64,000 nt of DNA, taken from NCBI GenBank assembly GCA_937958695.1, contig CALGNK010000001.1, positions 37,378 through 101,377 on the forward strand, read 5' to 3'. Shown piece after piece: positions 1-8,154 of the stretch (within the stretch, counting starts at the first letter, position 1; the number at the start of each line of letters is the position of its first letter). Under the pieces are notes generated by a model that worked only from the letters and a program-made list of their open reading frames with translations, was not told the DNA's origin and did no database searches. Origin of the DNA: an uncultured bacterium. GTDB lineage: Bacteria; DUMJ01. The position numbers and the translations under genes are program-made.

Positions 1-89
1 ACACCTAGACTATCTCTAGCTATATAAGCTCCTTCTACTAATACCTGTGGGGCAAAATCCCCACCCATAGCATCTAAAGCTATTTTCAT
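1..89 (-). CDS. plsX: Phosphate acyltransferase PlsX, N-terminal fragment
   Basis: Only the first 29 or so codons are present; the gene runs off the left edge. The translation begins [20 protein letters not shown], the signature N terminus of PlsX, which converts acyl-ACP to acyl-phosphate for phospholipid synthesis. The ATG (89-87) overlaps the TGA stop of rpmF in an ATGA arrangement, so translation is probably coupled. The rpmF-plsX order is common in bacteria and supports both calls. Confidence 0.9.
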   Translation of the reverse strand, partial: MKIALDAMGGDFAPQVLVEGAYIARDSLG

Positions 90-271
90 TTCTCTTCTTT
101 AACCGTTATGACTTCTTCTCCATCATAATATCCACAAGAGGGACATACCCTATGAGGCAAAGTCCAATTGTGACACTGTGGACAGCGTATTAATGTTGGA
201 GGTTCCAGTTTCCAGAGAGACCTCCTTCTGTGTGTCCTACATCTAGACATTTTCTTCTTCGGATTAGCCAT
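86..271 (-). CDS. rpmF: 50S ribosomal protein L32
   Basis: The 61-residue basic protein starts [18 protein letters not shown], as L32 does, and carries two CxxC pairs (RCPQC and VCPSC) expected to bind structural zinc. It is a large-subunit ribosomal protein near the peptide exit region. An AGGGGATAGATAAGGT-like ribosome site precedes the ATG. It lies between the YceD-family gene and plsX, the conserved yceD-rpmF-plsX order. The zinc-binding form of L32 is present, so it is not a zinc-independent paralogue. Confidence 0.95.
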   Translation of the reverse strand: MANPKKKMSRCRTHRRRSLWKLEPPTLIRCPQCHNWTLPHRVCPSCGYYDGEEVITVKEEK

Positions 272-295
272 ACCTTATCTATCCCCTCCATATCT

Positions 296-775
296 TTAGT
301 ATTCTATAGTTATATCTTCCAAACTACAGTTACAACTCTCTCTATTAAGATTCTTACCACATATAGGACAAAGGCCCTTACAGTCCTCTCTACATAAGGG
401 TTTAATAGGGAGATTCATTATTATATTCTCCCTAACACTTTTAGAAATATCAACCATATTGTTTTCTATTGTATACTTAAAATCTTCTTCTGTCAATTTA
501 CCTATTATCCTAAAAGGCTCTTCTGTATAGACTTCTTCATAAGAAAAATCAAGTTCCTGAGGATAAACATCAAGACATCTGCTACATTCAAGTAAAACCT
601 TAGTCTTAACCTTACAAGTAAGTAACAGTTTTCGATTCTCAATTCTCCTAAGCCTACCTTCTACTTCAGGTAGGATATCAAATGTGAGTCCTTCCATCGC
701 TTCTAAGGTCTCAATATAGTGGAAAGAAGTAACATTAACCCTTCCCTCTAGCATCTCTTTAACATCTATATTCAT
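296..775 (-). CDS. yceD: YceD/DUF177 family protein
   Basis: The protein of about 159 residues has the DUF177 pattern: an internal ECSRC motif near residue 80 and a Cys-rich tail with CREDC, CPIC and CNC, probably a zinc site. YceD proteins are usually encoded just upstream of rpmF and are linked to 23S rRNA or large-subunit synthesis; the molecular function is uncertain. I start it at the ATG at 775 (MNIDVKEML); a TTG two codons upstream is also in frame. It ends 24 bp before rpmF, so the two are likely cotranscribed. Confidence 0.85.
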   Translation of the reverse strand: MNIDVKEMLEGRVNVTSFHYIETLEAMEGLTFDILPEVEGRLRRIENRKLLLTCKVKTKVLLECSRCLDVYPQELDFSYEEVYTEEPFRIIGKLTEEDFKYTIENNMVDISKSVRENIIMNLPIKPLCREDCKGLCPICGKNLNRESCNCSLEDITIEY

Positions 776-785
776 AAACAAACAC

Positions 786-1976
786 TCAACTAATTAGACG
801 TGCAGTCTCTCTTGCAATAACCAATTCTTCATTAGTAGGAATAACCCATACCTTTACTTTAGAATCTGAGGTACTAATTTCCCTCTCCTGACCCTTAAAA
901 TTATTCCTTTGAGAGTCTATTTTAATACCAAGATAATCCATATTTTCACAGATCATCTCTCTTATTTCTGGCTCATTCTCTCCTATCCCTGCAGTAAATA
1001 CTAATACATCTAGCCCATTCATAATAGCAGTGTATGCACCGATATATTTTTTAATCCTATAGCAGAACATCTCCATAGCTAATTTTGCATTCTGATTACC
1101 CTCTTCAGCAGCCTTCATAATATCTCTCATGTCATTACTGAACTCAGAGATACCTAAGAGACCACTCTCTTTATTAAGGATATCATCGACTTCTTCCGCA
1201 GTATAGTTAAGATTTCTCATAAGATAAAGAGGAATGGCTGGATCTAAATCCCCGCTTCTAGTTCCCATAATAAGCCCTTCTAAAGGAGTAAATCCCATAC
1301 TAGTGTCTATAGACCTACCACCTTTAACTGCGCTAATGCTACAACCATTACCAAGATGACAGGTAATAATCTTCAACTCCTCTATTGGTCTTCCAACTAG
1401 TTTTGCAGCTCTGTTAGCTACATAGTAGTGGCTAGTCCCATGGAAGCCGTATCTCCTAATTCTATAATCTCTGTAAAATCTCATGGGTATTGCATATAAA
1501 TAGGCATATTTAGGCATATTTGAGTGGAAAGATGTATCAAATATAGCGGTCTGAGGAACATTAGGGAGTACTTCCATGCTAGCTCTTATACCAGCAAGAC
1601 CTGCAGGGTTATGAAGTGGAGCTAATTCATTATTCCTCTCTATCTCTGCTATAACATCATCATTTATAATGGTAGGTTCTTTAAACCTTTCTCCACCATG
1701 TACCACTCTATGTCCTACTGCTTTAATCTCTTCTATGGAACTTATTACAGGATTAACACCATTTAGTAATGTATCTATAACTACTTTAAAGGCTTCCGTA
1801 TGATTATTAGCGAATACCTCTTTTTTTACCTTTTCGCCATTGAGCGAATAAGTAAGATAAGATGGAGGAGTCCCTATTCTTTCTACTATACCTTTCGCTA
1901 TAACTTCCTCCTTTTCCATATCAAAAAGCTGATATTTGAGAGATGAGCTCCCACAATTTACTACTAGTATCTTCAT
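786..1976 (-). CDS. ackA: Acetate kinase
   Basis: The 396-residue protein is full length for AckA. It opens MKILVVNCGSSSLKYQLF and contains the family motifs GHRVVHGGE, YGFHGTSH, CHLGNGCS and TAGIGENEPEIR. It interconverts acetate plus ATP and acetyl-phosphate plus ADP in the cytoplasm; in a fermenter it makes ATP from acetyl-phosphate. A strong AGGAGG lies 10 bp before the ATG. It follows pta by 15 bp in the same direction, so the pair forms the acetyl-CoA to acetate pathway. The order pta-ackA ahead of yceD-rpmF is a common low-GC arrangement. Confidence 0.97.
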   Translation of the reverse strand: MKILVVNCGSSSLKYQLFDMEKEEVIAKGIVERIGTPPSYLTYSLNGEKVKKEVFANNHTEAFKVVIDTLLNGVNPVISSIEEIKAVGHRVVHGGERFKEPTIINDDVIAEIERNNELAPLHNPAGLAGIRASMEVLPNVPQTAIFDTSFHSNMPKYAYLYAIPMRFYRDYRIRRYGFHGTSHYYVANRAAKLVGRPIEELKIITCHLGNGCSISAVKGGRSIDTSMGFTPLEGLIMGTRSGDLDPAIPLYLMRNLNYTAEEVDDILNKESGLLGISEFSNDMRDIMKAAEEGNQNAKLAMEMFCYRIKKYIGAYTAIMNGLDVLVFTAGIGENEPEIREMICENMDYLGIKIDSQRNNFKGQEREISTSDSKVKVWVIPTNEELVIARETARLIS

Positions 1977-1991
1977 AGTATTTTTAACCTC

Positions 1992-3005
1992 CTATAATTC
2001 AGCTGCTCTCACACACACAATAGCAATAGAATCTACTATATCTTCAACGCTACACCCTCTAGATAAGTCATTTGCTGGTTTAGCAGTTCCCTGAAGTACT
2101 GGACCTATAGCCTTAGCTTTAGCAAGCCTCTCTGTAAGCTTATAAGATATATTACCAGCATTAAGATCGGGGAATATAAGGACATTTGCCTTTCCAGCAA
2201 CGGGACTACCAGGAGCTTTAAAATTACCAACAGCAGGGACTAGTGCTGCATCAGCCTGTATTTCTCCATCTATAATAAGATCAGGAGCCTTACTCTTAGC
2301 TATTCTGGTAGCTTCAACTACCTTATCAACTAACTCATGCTTAGCGCTTCCTTTAGTGGAAAAGGATAACATTGCTACTCTTGGTTCTTTCTCAACCAAT
2401 AATCTAAATAGATGAGCACTAGATATAGCTATAGAGGCAAGTTCACTTGCATTTGGATTAGGGTTTACACCACAGTCTGCATAGAGGAAAACCCCATTCT
2501 CTCCATATGGACAATCGGGAACAACCATAAGAAATGCTCCTGAGGCTACATCTATACCTGGAGCTGTTTTTATAATCTGAAAGATAGGCCTCTCTGCATC
2601 TGCACTTGAGTGTATCGATCCTGCCACCCAACCATCAACTTTGTTTAATTTCAATAACATAGTGGAAAAGTAGAGAGGATTTCTAAGGACTTCGTAAGCC
2701 TTATCTAAAGTATCTATACCTTTAGTCTTTCTAAGTTCTACCAGTGTGCTAGCTAATAATTCCTTTTCAGGATATCTATTTGGATCTATAATCTCTATTC
2801 CCTCTAAGCTAACTTTAAGTTCCCTAGCTCTCTCCTTTAAAGCCGACTCTTCACCTATAAGTACTATTTTAGCTATGTTTTCTTTAGTAGCTATCTCAGC
2901 TGCCTTTAAAGTTCTCTCCTCAAAACTTTCTGGTAGAACAACCTTTTTATTTGCCTGTCTTGCCCTTTCTCTTATCCTTTGTATAATATCTACAGTTTCA
3001 TTCAT
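1992..3005 (-). CDS. pta: Phosphate acetyltransferase
   Basis: The protein of about 337 residues is of the short, single-domain Pta class and lacks the DRTGG extension. It transfers acetyl from acetyl-CoA to phosphate. Motifs include KVVLPESFEERTLKAA at the start, VDGWVAGSIHSSAD, and LNAGNISYKLTERLAKAKAIGP near the end. I choose the ATG at 3005 (MNETVDII), which has AAAGGAGG 8 bp upstream. The open frame extends 17 codons further but that extension overlaps nadE and is not Pta-like. It is immediately upstream of ackA. Confidence 0.96.
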   Translation of the reverse strand: MNETVDIIQRIRERARQANKKVVLPESFEERTLKAAEIATKENIAKIVLIGEESALKERARELKVSLEGIEIIDPNRYPEKELLASTLVELRKTKGIDTLDKAYEVLRNPLYFSTMLLKLNKVDGWVAGSIHSSADAERPIFQIIKTAPGIDVASGAFLMVVPDCPYGENGVFLYADCGVNPNPNASELASIAISSAHLFRLLVEKEPRVAMLSFSTKGSAKHELVDKVVEATRIAKSKAPDLIIDGEIQADAALVPAVGNFKAPGSPVAGKANVLIFPDLNAGNISYKLTERLAKAKAIGPVLQGTAKPANDLSRGCSVEDIVDSIAIVCVRAAEL

Positions 3006-3021
3006 AAACTTTTCCTCCTTT

Positions 3022-3843
3022 TTATTTCCCCCAGTCTCTAGGATATCTAAAATCAATACCGATAGTTCTATCAGTCAACTTAGCAATAATAGGTAAAGAA
3101 CGCTTAAACTGGTTCTTCTTTACCAGACTTACAATCTTGTTAATCTTAGAGACATCGTATCCTCTCTCTATTAAGACCAAAGGTGGAATTCTCCTTTCTA
3201 TAAGGTTATACAATATATCATCCGCCTCCTCATAAGTTATACCTAATTCCCCTTCATCCGTCTGTCCAACCCACAAGTCAGCAGTAGGTGGTTTAGAGAT
3301 GATTCTTTCTGGAATTCCTATCTCCTTTGCTAAAACCCTTACCTGAGTCTTATACAAGTCTCCTAAGGGATTTATAGCAGAAGCCATATCCCCATATATA
3401 GTTCCATAACCAAGTAATAGCTCTGTTTTGTTACTAGTTCCTAATACGAGGGCATTAAGCTCGTTAGACTTATCAAAAAGCACACACATTCTAACTCTGG
3501 CTATAAAATTCCCTCTTCTAACCCTATCTACATCGTCTATCTTAAAATAGCTATCAACTATTGGGGTTATATCTATCGTCTCTGCTTGAATACCTAATAT
3601 TTTTACCATAAGCTGTGCATCGTCTAGACTTTCTCTACTAGTAGTTTTATAAGGTAATATAAAACCAAAAACATTCTCCTTACCTAAAGCACTTACTGCT
3701 AGTGTGGCAGATACACTAGAATCTAATCCGCCTGATAGCCCTATTATTACTCTATCTATATCAAATTTCTTGGTCTCGTCTCTTATAAATCTTACAAGTA
3801 TATTCTTCGTAAAGATTGGATCAAAGGGAATACTAGTATTCAT
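3022..3843 (-). CDS. nadE: NAD synthetase, ammonia-type catalytic domain
   Basis: The 273-residue protein carries the PP-loop SGGLDSS at residues 37-43 and other NadE blocks (ALVLGTSNKTELLLGYGTIYGD; ISKPPTADLW.GQTDE). It amidates nicotinate adenine dinucleotide to NAD+. The length fits the stand-alone synthetase with no fused glutaminase. The start overlaps the end of the upstream nitrilase-like gene by 11 bp, implying coupling and perhaps a complex that resembles glutamine-dependent NadE split in two. That partner lacks the catalytic cysteine (see its entry), so ammonia rather than glutamine is the likely nitrogen donor. Confidence 0.93.
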   Translation of the reverse strand: MNTSIPFDPIFTKNILVRFIRDETKKFDIDRVIIGLSGGLDSSVSATLAVSALGKENVFGFILPYKTTSRESLDDAQLMVKILGIQAETIDITPIVDSYFKIDDVDRVRRGNFIARVRMCVLFDKSNELNALVLGTSNKTELLLGYGTIYGDMASAINPLGDLYKTQVRVLAKEIGIPERIISKPPTADLWVGQTDEGELGITYEEADDILYNLIERRIPPLVLIERGYDVSKINKIVSLVKKNQFKRSLPIIAKLTDRTIGIDFRYPRDWGK

Positions 3844-4657
3844 AAGAGATATCTCTCACTAACTTGAATGCTTTGTCAAAATTTAAAAAAGTACTATTGC
3901 CTCTAAACGTCTCTAAATCTAGTTCCAAGGTAATTACAGACTCTTCAAAATACGGACAAGAAGCTAAAACTTCTCCAGAAGGACTTATTACACAGGAACC
4001 TCCAAAGAAGTTAATACCGTCTTCAAAACCTACCCTGTTCATATAGACAACATAGAAAGAATAAAATCTTGCATAAGCAGTTAGAAGGCTCATTAAATCT
4101 ACATAACTTTTAGAGATACCTGTCCCACTAGAAGAATAACCAACAGATACATTATTATCCATTACTATTAGTACTTTGATTCCAGATCTAATAAAAGGCA
4201 ATATTACTAAAGGATTTAATATATCTTGCCCAATAACAATTCCTAACTTACCCCATCTAGAACTTATAAAATCTATCCTATTTCCACTTGCAAAATACTT
4301 AGGTCTTCCTATATATGAAGTTAGAAAGAGCTTACGCTGTATAGATTTAAGAGAAGAATCACTATAATAAAAAGCAGAATCATAAAGGTTTCCGTCTTCA
4401 CCAAGTTCGACCAGCCCTATGACTATGTCTATATACTTAGATGCCTCCAGTATAGGTCTAAGAAGACTGCTGTCACTAGTTTGTGCTATATCTACAGTTA
4501 GATCCATTAGGTTAGAACCTGTAAGGCTTAACTCTGGGAAGATTAAAATTTGAGACTTTTCTTTTACTTCTTCAATAATCTCTATATGCCTTTCTATATT
4601 ACATTTTAAATCTCCTAACTTAGGATATATCTGTGCTAAAGAGACTCCTAATTTCAT
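3833..4657 (-). CDS. Nitrilase-fold protein lacking the catalytic cysteine
   Basis: The 274-residue protein resembles the carbon-nitrogen hydrolase domain that supplies ammonia in glutamine-dependent NAD synthetase. It begins [17 protein letters not shown], keeps the general-base glutamate (FPELS, Glu42) and the lysine of the triad (QRKLF, Lys109). The nucleophile region reads [13 protein letters not shown], so Gly143 replaces the expected cysteine (usually ..ICxD..). A hydrolytic nitrilase is therefore unlikely; a scaffold or regulatory role towards NadE is possible. It overlaps coaD by 4 bp upstream and nadE by 11 bp downstream, so all three are probably cotranslated. Confidence 0.8.
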   Translation of the reverse strand: MKLGVSLAQIYPKLGDLKCNIERHIEIIEEVKEKSQILIFPELSLTGSNLMDLTVDIAQTSDSSLLRPILEASKYIDIVIGLVELGEDGNLYDSAFYYSDSSLKSIQRKLFLTSYIGRPKYFASGNRIDFISSRWGKLGIVIGQDILNPLVILPFIRSGIKVLIVMDNNVSVGYSSSGTGISKSYVDLMSLLTAYARFYSFYVVYMNRVGFEDGINFFGGSCVISPSGEVLASCPYFEESVITLELDLETFRGNSTFLNFDKAFKLVRDISYEY

Positions 4658-5136
4658 CTTCGTCCAACCTTCTCTAAAAGCTTAGCTTCAACACACTCAG
4701 GGACTAAGCCTGAAACATTACCCCCTAATTTAGCCACTTCTTTTACCACACCAGAACTTAGATAAGAGTATTCATAGCTTGTCATCAAGAAAACTATCTC
4801 TACCTCGGGATTTAATCTCTTATTCATAAGAGCCATCTGGAACTCAGTCTCAAAATCAGACACTGCCCTTAAGCCTCTAACAATCACATCTGCATTTATC
4901 CTTGATACGTAATGAGCCAATAGACCATCAAAATTATCAACTTTTACATTAGGAATATTGTTAAGGCTTTTTTTTATTAAATCCATTCTTTCCTCTACCG
5001 TAAATAAAGGGGTCTTGGCTGGATTAACAAGAACAGCCACTATAAGTTCATCAAAGAGCTTCGACGCCCTTTTTATTATATCTATATGTCCATTTGTTAT
5101 TGGGTCAAAGCTACCAGGATATACAGCTCTTTTCAT
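4654..5136 (-). CDS. coaD: Phosphopantetheine adenylyltransferase
   Basis: The 160-residue protein is full length for CoaD. It carries the nucleotidyltransferase motif [16 protein letters not shown] at the N terminus, [19 protein letters not shown] in the middle, and a [15 protein letters not shown] block near the C terminus where the ISSTxVRE motif of related enzymes lies. It converts 4'-phosphopantetheine and ATP to dephospho-CoA, the penultimate step of coenzyme A synthesis. It sits directly after rsmD (stop and start one base apart), the frequent rsmD-coaD pair of low-GC bacteria. A pantothenate kinase gene, coaX, lies elsewhere in the window at 36816. Confidence 0.97.
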   Translation of the reverse strand: MKRAVYPGSFDPITNGHIDIIKRASKLFDELIVAVLVNPAKTPLFTVEERMDLIKKSLNNIPNVKVDNFDGLLAHYVSRINADVIVRGLRAVSDFETEFQMALMNKRLNPEVEIVFLMTSYEYSYLSSGVVKEVAKLGGNVSGLVPECVEAKLLEKVGRR

Positions 5137-5682
5137 TCAACCGTAATACTCTCCTATATATAATAACAACGATTCTCCATATCTCTTTTCTTTTACTATA
5201 TTAAGAGACTCTCTATTAATATTACTTCTTATAGAAGTCTCCCATATTATAATACCACTATTTGCAAGTAACCCTTTACTCAAGATTTCCTTAATAATAC
5301 TAGAACAATCAATACTATACGGAGGGTCTAAATAGATAATTTTATATACACCATCTGAAAATCTAACAAAATTCTCTACTGACATACAATATAGACTTGC
5401 CTTTTCAAAACAATCAAGTATATCTAGATTTTTCTTTATAACATCTATACATTTTCTATTCTTTTCAACAAAGATAACCTTTTTTGCCCCTCTACTTAAA
5501 GCTTCTATACCCACAGTTCCAAAACCTGCGTAAAGGTCTAGAAATGTAGAATCTTTCACCATATTCCCTAGAGAACTAAAGATAGCTTCACGAATGAAGC
5601 TCATAGTAGGTCTTACATTGATATTATTTGGAACGTGTAATTTTCTACCTTTAAACATCCCCCCAGTAATCACTATTTCCAT
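5137..5682 (-). CDS. rsmD: 16S rRNA (guanine-N2) methyltransferase RsmD
   Basis: The protein has the RsmD layout: an N-terminal GGMFKGRKLHVP and VRPTMSFIREAIFSSLG block, the SAM-binding FLDLYAGFGTVGIEALSRGA, and the catalytic DPPY (YLDPPYS). It methylates a guanine of 16S rRNA (G966 in E. coli numbering). About 181 residues is normal. I start at ATG 5682; a TTG at 5688 overlapping the recG stop (TTGA) is the alternative. It is coupled to recG upstream and coaD downstream. Confidence 0.92.
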   Translation of the reverse strand: MEIVITGGMFKGRKLHVPNNINVRPTMSFIREAIFSSLGNMVKDSTFLDLYAGFGTVGIEALSRGAKKVIFVEKNRKCIDVIKKNLDILDCFEKASLYCMSVENFVRFSDGVYKIIYLDPPYSIDCSSIIKEILSKGLLANSGIIIWETSIRSNINRESLNIVKEKRYGESLLLYIGEYYG

Positions 5683-5684
5683 TA

Positions 5685-7733
5685 TCAACCTGTACTCAAA
5701 AACTCTAAAATACGAGAAGTTTCTACCTTCTCTTTTAATTTTCTATAAGAACTAAGATTAGGGTCTTTTTTTAAAAGATTTATTGCCTCTTCTCTTGCTA
5801 ACTCTAATGTTCTAGCATCACGTATAATATTCCCCACCTTAAAATCTGGTATACCATGTTGTCTAGTGCCGTTTATTTCACCTGGACCCCTAAGTCTTAA
5901 GTCTGCTTCAGCTATCTCGAAACCATTCTGAGTTTTAGTCATTATCTTTATCCTCTCTCTAGCTTCTTCTGTAGTCAAATCACTTATAAGAATACAATAA
6001 GACTTTAAACTCCCTCTACCTACTCTACCTCTCAACTGATGTAGCTGAGAAAGTCCAAATCTTTCCGCATTTTCTATCACCATAATAGTTGCATTAGGTA
6101 CATCTACTCCTACTTCTATTACCGTTGTAGAAACTAGTATATTGATATCCCCATTCCTAAATCTATTCATCACTTCCTCTTTTTCGCTAATACTCATTCT
6201 TCCATGAAGTAGGCCAACTTTAAATTCCGGAAACACCTCTTCTTGCATCTTCTTAGCTAAAGCTATGGCTGATTCTGCCTCTAACTTTTCGGATTCTTCT
6301 ATAAGGGGACATACAATATAAGCCTGTTGTCCATTCTTAACAAGTTTTCTAACCATACTGTATACTTGAGCCCTCTGTTCACTAGAAGCCCAATATGTGG
6401 CAACAGGCAATCTGCCACTAGGAAGTTCATCTATAACTGAAATATCAAGGTCTCCATAGAGTGTAAGGGCCAAGGTCCTAGGAATAGGGGTAGCACTCAT
6501 AACTAGAAAATGAGGCGAATTCCCCTTGCTTCTTAAAGCCATTCTCTGCATAACACCAAACCTGTGTTGCTCATCTATCACTATACCTACAAGATTCTTA
6601 AACTCTATCTCCTCCTGTATAAGGGCATGGGTTCCAACAATTACTAGTAATTCCCCAAGAGCTAATTTTTCCTTGATCTTTTGTCTTTCTTTCTCTTTTG
6701 TAGAACCAATAAGCAGAGCAGTTTCTAAACCCAAGTTGGCTAAGAGGGGTCCAATTCTATCATAGTGTTGTTGGGCAAGTATCTCAGTCGGAGCCATAAT
6801 TGCACTCTGATAACCACTACTAGCTATCACGTATAGAAAATAAGCCGCTACAACAGTTTTCCCAGAACCAACATCACCTTGTAAGAGTCTTTGCATAGAT
6901 TTTCCACTTGCTATATCCCTCTTAATGTCCTCAATTACCCTTTTCTGTGCATTTGTCAATTCAAAAGGAAGACTTCTAAAAAATTTTTCTTCGATCTCTC
7001 TAGGAACTTTTATTATAGGGGCATTTTCCTCCAATAAAGACATCCTACGTCTCAAGATAGCAAGCTGAAGCAAAAAGAATTCTTCAAAAGCTAATCTCTC
7101 TTTAGCTCTTTTAAGGGTATCTTCGCTATCTGGAAAATGTATCCCCCGCATAGCATCTTTTATATCTGGAAATCCATACTTATATAATATCTCCATTGGA
7201 ATAAATTCTTCTAACTCTTCTAAATATCTATCAAGAGTATTCCAAATGATGTTTCTTACTATCTTCTGACTTAAACCTTCAGTAAGAGGGTAAACAGGTA
7301 TTATCCTCCCTGTATGTATTGTTTCATCACTATCTGCTATTTCATAATCTGGGTTTTGTATCTCTACCCTTCCAAACCTTCTAATGATATTTCCATAGAG
7401 ATAGAGTTTAGTTCCCCTTTTTAGTATATTTTTCAGATAAGTCTGATTAAACCATACTGCAATAGCCTCACCAGTACCATCTCTTACTCTTGCCTTAACT
7501 AACGTAAGGTTATTTCTTACTCTCTCCTCCTGAATATCTACCACATAACATAGAACAGTTTGATAAGTGTCTGATTCTAGAGAATTTATAGGCTTTAAGT
7601 TACTCCTATCCTCGTATCTCTTTGGGATAAAATAGAGCAAATCATTCAGTGTCTCTACACCAAGTTTTTTGAAAAGGAGAGCTCTTTTAGGACCTACTCC
7701 CTTAACGTACTGAATAGGAATATCTAAAGCCAA
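5685..7733 (-). CDS. recG: ATP-dependent DNA helicase RecG
   Basis: The 682-residue protein is a full-length RecG, the superfamily 2 helicase that remodels stalled forks and branched DNA. The N-terminal wedge/OB region opens with IQYVKGVGPKRA. Walker A GDVGSGKT is at residues 286-293, the DEQH box at 387-390, motif III is MSATPIPRTL, and the QLRGRVGRG motif is near the C terminus. The start codon is TTG at 7733, with a GAGGTG-type ribosome site shortly upstream; no ATG fits the conserved N terminus. It lies 21 bp after the Asp23 gene, and the order asp23-recG-rsmD-coaD is familiar from low-GC bacteria. Confidence 0.95.
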   Translation of the reverse strand: MALDIPIQYVKGVGPKRALLFKKLGVETLNDLLYFIPKRYEDRSNLKPINSLESDTYQTVLCYVVDIQEERVRNNLTLVKARVRDGTGEAIAVWFNQTYLKNILKRGTKLYLYGNIIRRFGRVEIQNPDYEIADSDETIHTGRIIPVYPLTEGLSQKIVRNIIWNTLDRYLEELEEFIPMEILYKYGFPDIKDAMRGIHFPDSEDTLKRAKERLAFEEFFLLQLAILRRRMSLLEENAPIIKVPREIEEKFFRSLPFELTNAQKRVIEDIKRDIASGKSMQRLLQGDVGSGKTVVAAYFLYVIASSGYQSAIMAPTEILAQQHYDRIGPLLANLGLETALLIGSTKEKERQKIKEKLALGELLVIVGTHALIQEEIEFKNLVGIVIDEQHRFGVMQRMALRSKGNSPHFLVMSATPIPRTLALTLYGDLDISVIDELPSGRLPVATYWASSEQRAQVYSMVRKLVKNGQQAYIVCPLIEESEKLEAESAIALAKKMQEEVFPEFKVGLLHGRMSISEKEEVMNRFRNGDINILVSTTVIEVGVDVPNATIMVIENAERFGLSQLHQLRGRVGRGSLKSYCILISDLTTEEARERIKIMTKTQNGFEIAEADLRLRGPGEINGTRQHGIPDFKVGNIIRDARTLELAREEAINLLKKDPNLSSYRKLKEKVETSRILEFLSTG

Positions 7734-7754
7734 CCAACTACACCTCTTCTGCTT

Positions 7755-8102
7755 TTAAGAGATGCCAACAACACTTACATTTATAGAAGAAACAGTAAGT
7801 CCTGTATATTTTTCTAAATCTGCCTTTATAGAAGTAGCTATAGCCTCGGCAAGTTCTGGGATACTTGTCCCATATTTCACTATAACATATACATTTACAT
7901 CTACTTTATCCCCCGAAATATTAATCTCTACACCCTTAGAGGGAGACTCTACTCTCAAAAGGTTAGCTATCTCCTCGGTAAATGACTTAGAACTCATCCC
8001 TACAACTCCAGGGCATCTTAAAGTAGCATTTGTCACTATATTGGCTATAGCATTGGCAGAAATATTTATCTGCCCTAAAGGATTCTCTACTCTACTTTCC
8101 AT
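7755..8102 (-). CDS. Asp23/Gls24 family protein
   Basis: The protein of about 115 residues has Asp23-family features: IANIVTNATLRCPGVVGM near the start, GVEINISGDKVDVNVYVIVKYGTSIPELA in the middle and VSSINVSVVGI at the end. Family members are small, abundant proteins, some tied to envelope stress or membrane anchoring; this copy, close to recG, resembles the YloU type. Function is unproven. I start at ATG 8102 (MESRVENP), preceded by AGGGGGATGA; TTG 8105 is the alternative. A possible promoter lies at 8133-8141. Confidence 0.85.
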   Translation of the reverse strand: MESRVENPLGQINISANAIANIVTNATLRCPGVVGMSSKSFTEEIANLLRVESPSKGVEINISGDKVDVNVYVIVKYGTSIPELAEAIATSIKADLEKYTGLTVSSINVSVVGIS

Positions 8103-8132
8103 CAATCATCCCCCTAAATATCATTATCTTTC

Positions 8133-8141
8133 ATTATAACA
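8133..8141 (-). promoter_or_regulatory. Extended -10 promoter ahead of asp23-recG
   Basis: On the minus strand this reads TGTTATAAT, an exact TATAAT with the extended TGn element, 31 bp upstream of the Asp23 start in the 52-bp gap after argS. No good -35 hexamer is seen at the usual spacing, which fits an extended -10 promoter. It would drive asp23-recG-rsmD-coaD-nitrilase-nadE. Confidence 0.45.
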
Positions 8142-8154
8142 CAAAGCGATGAAA

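Noticed and set aside
3006-3056. N-terminal extension of pta
   Set aside because: The frame stays open, but it overlaps nadE, is not Pta-like, and a strong ribosome site precedes the ATG at 3005.
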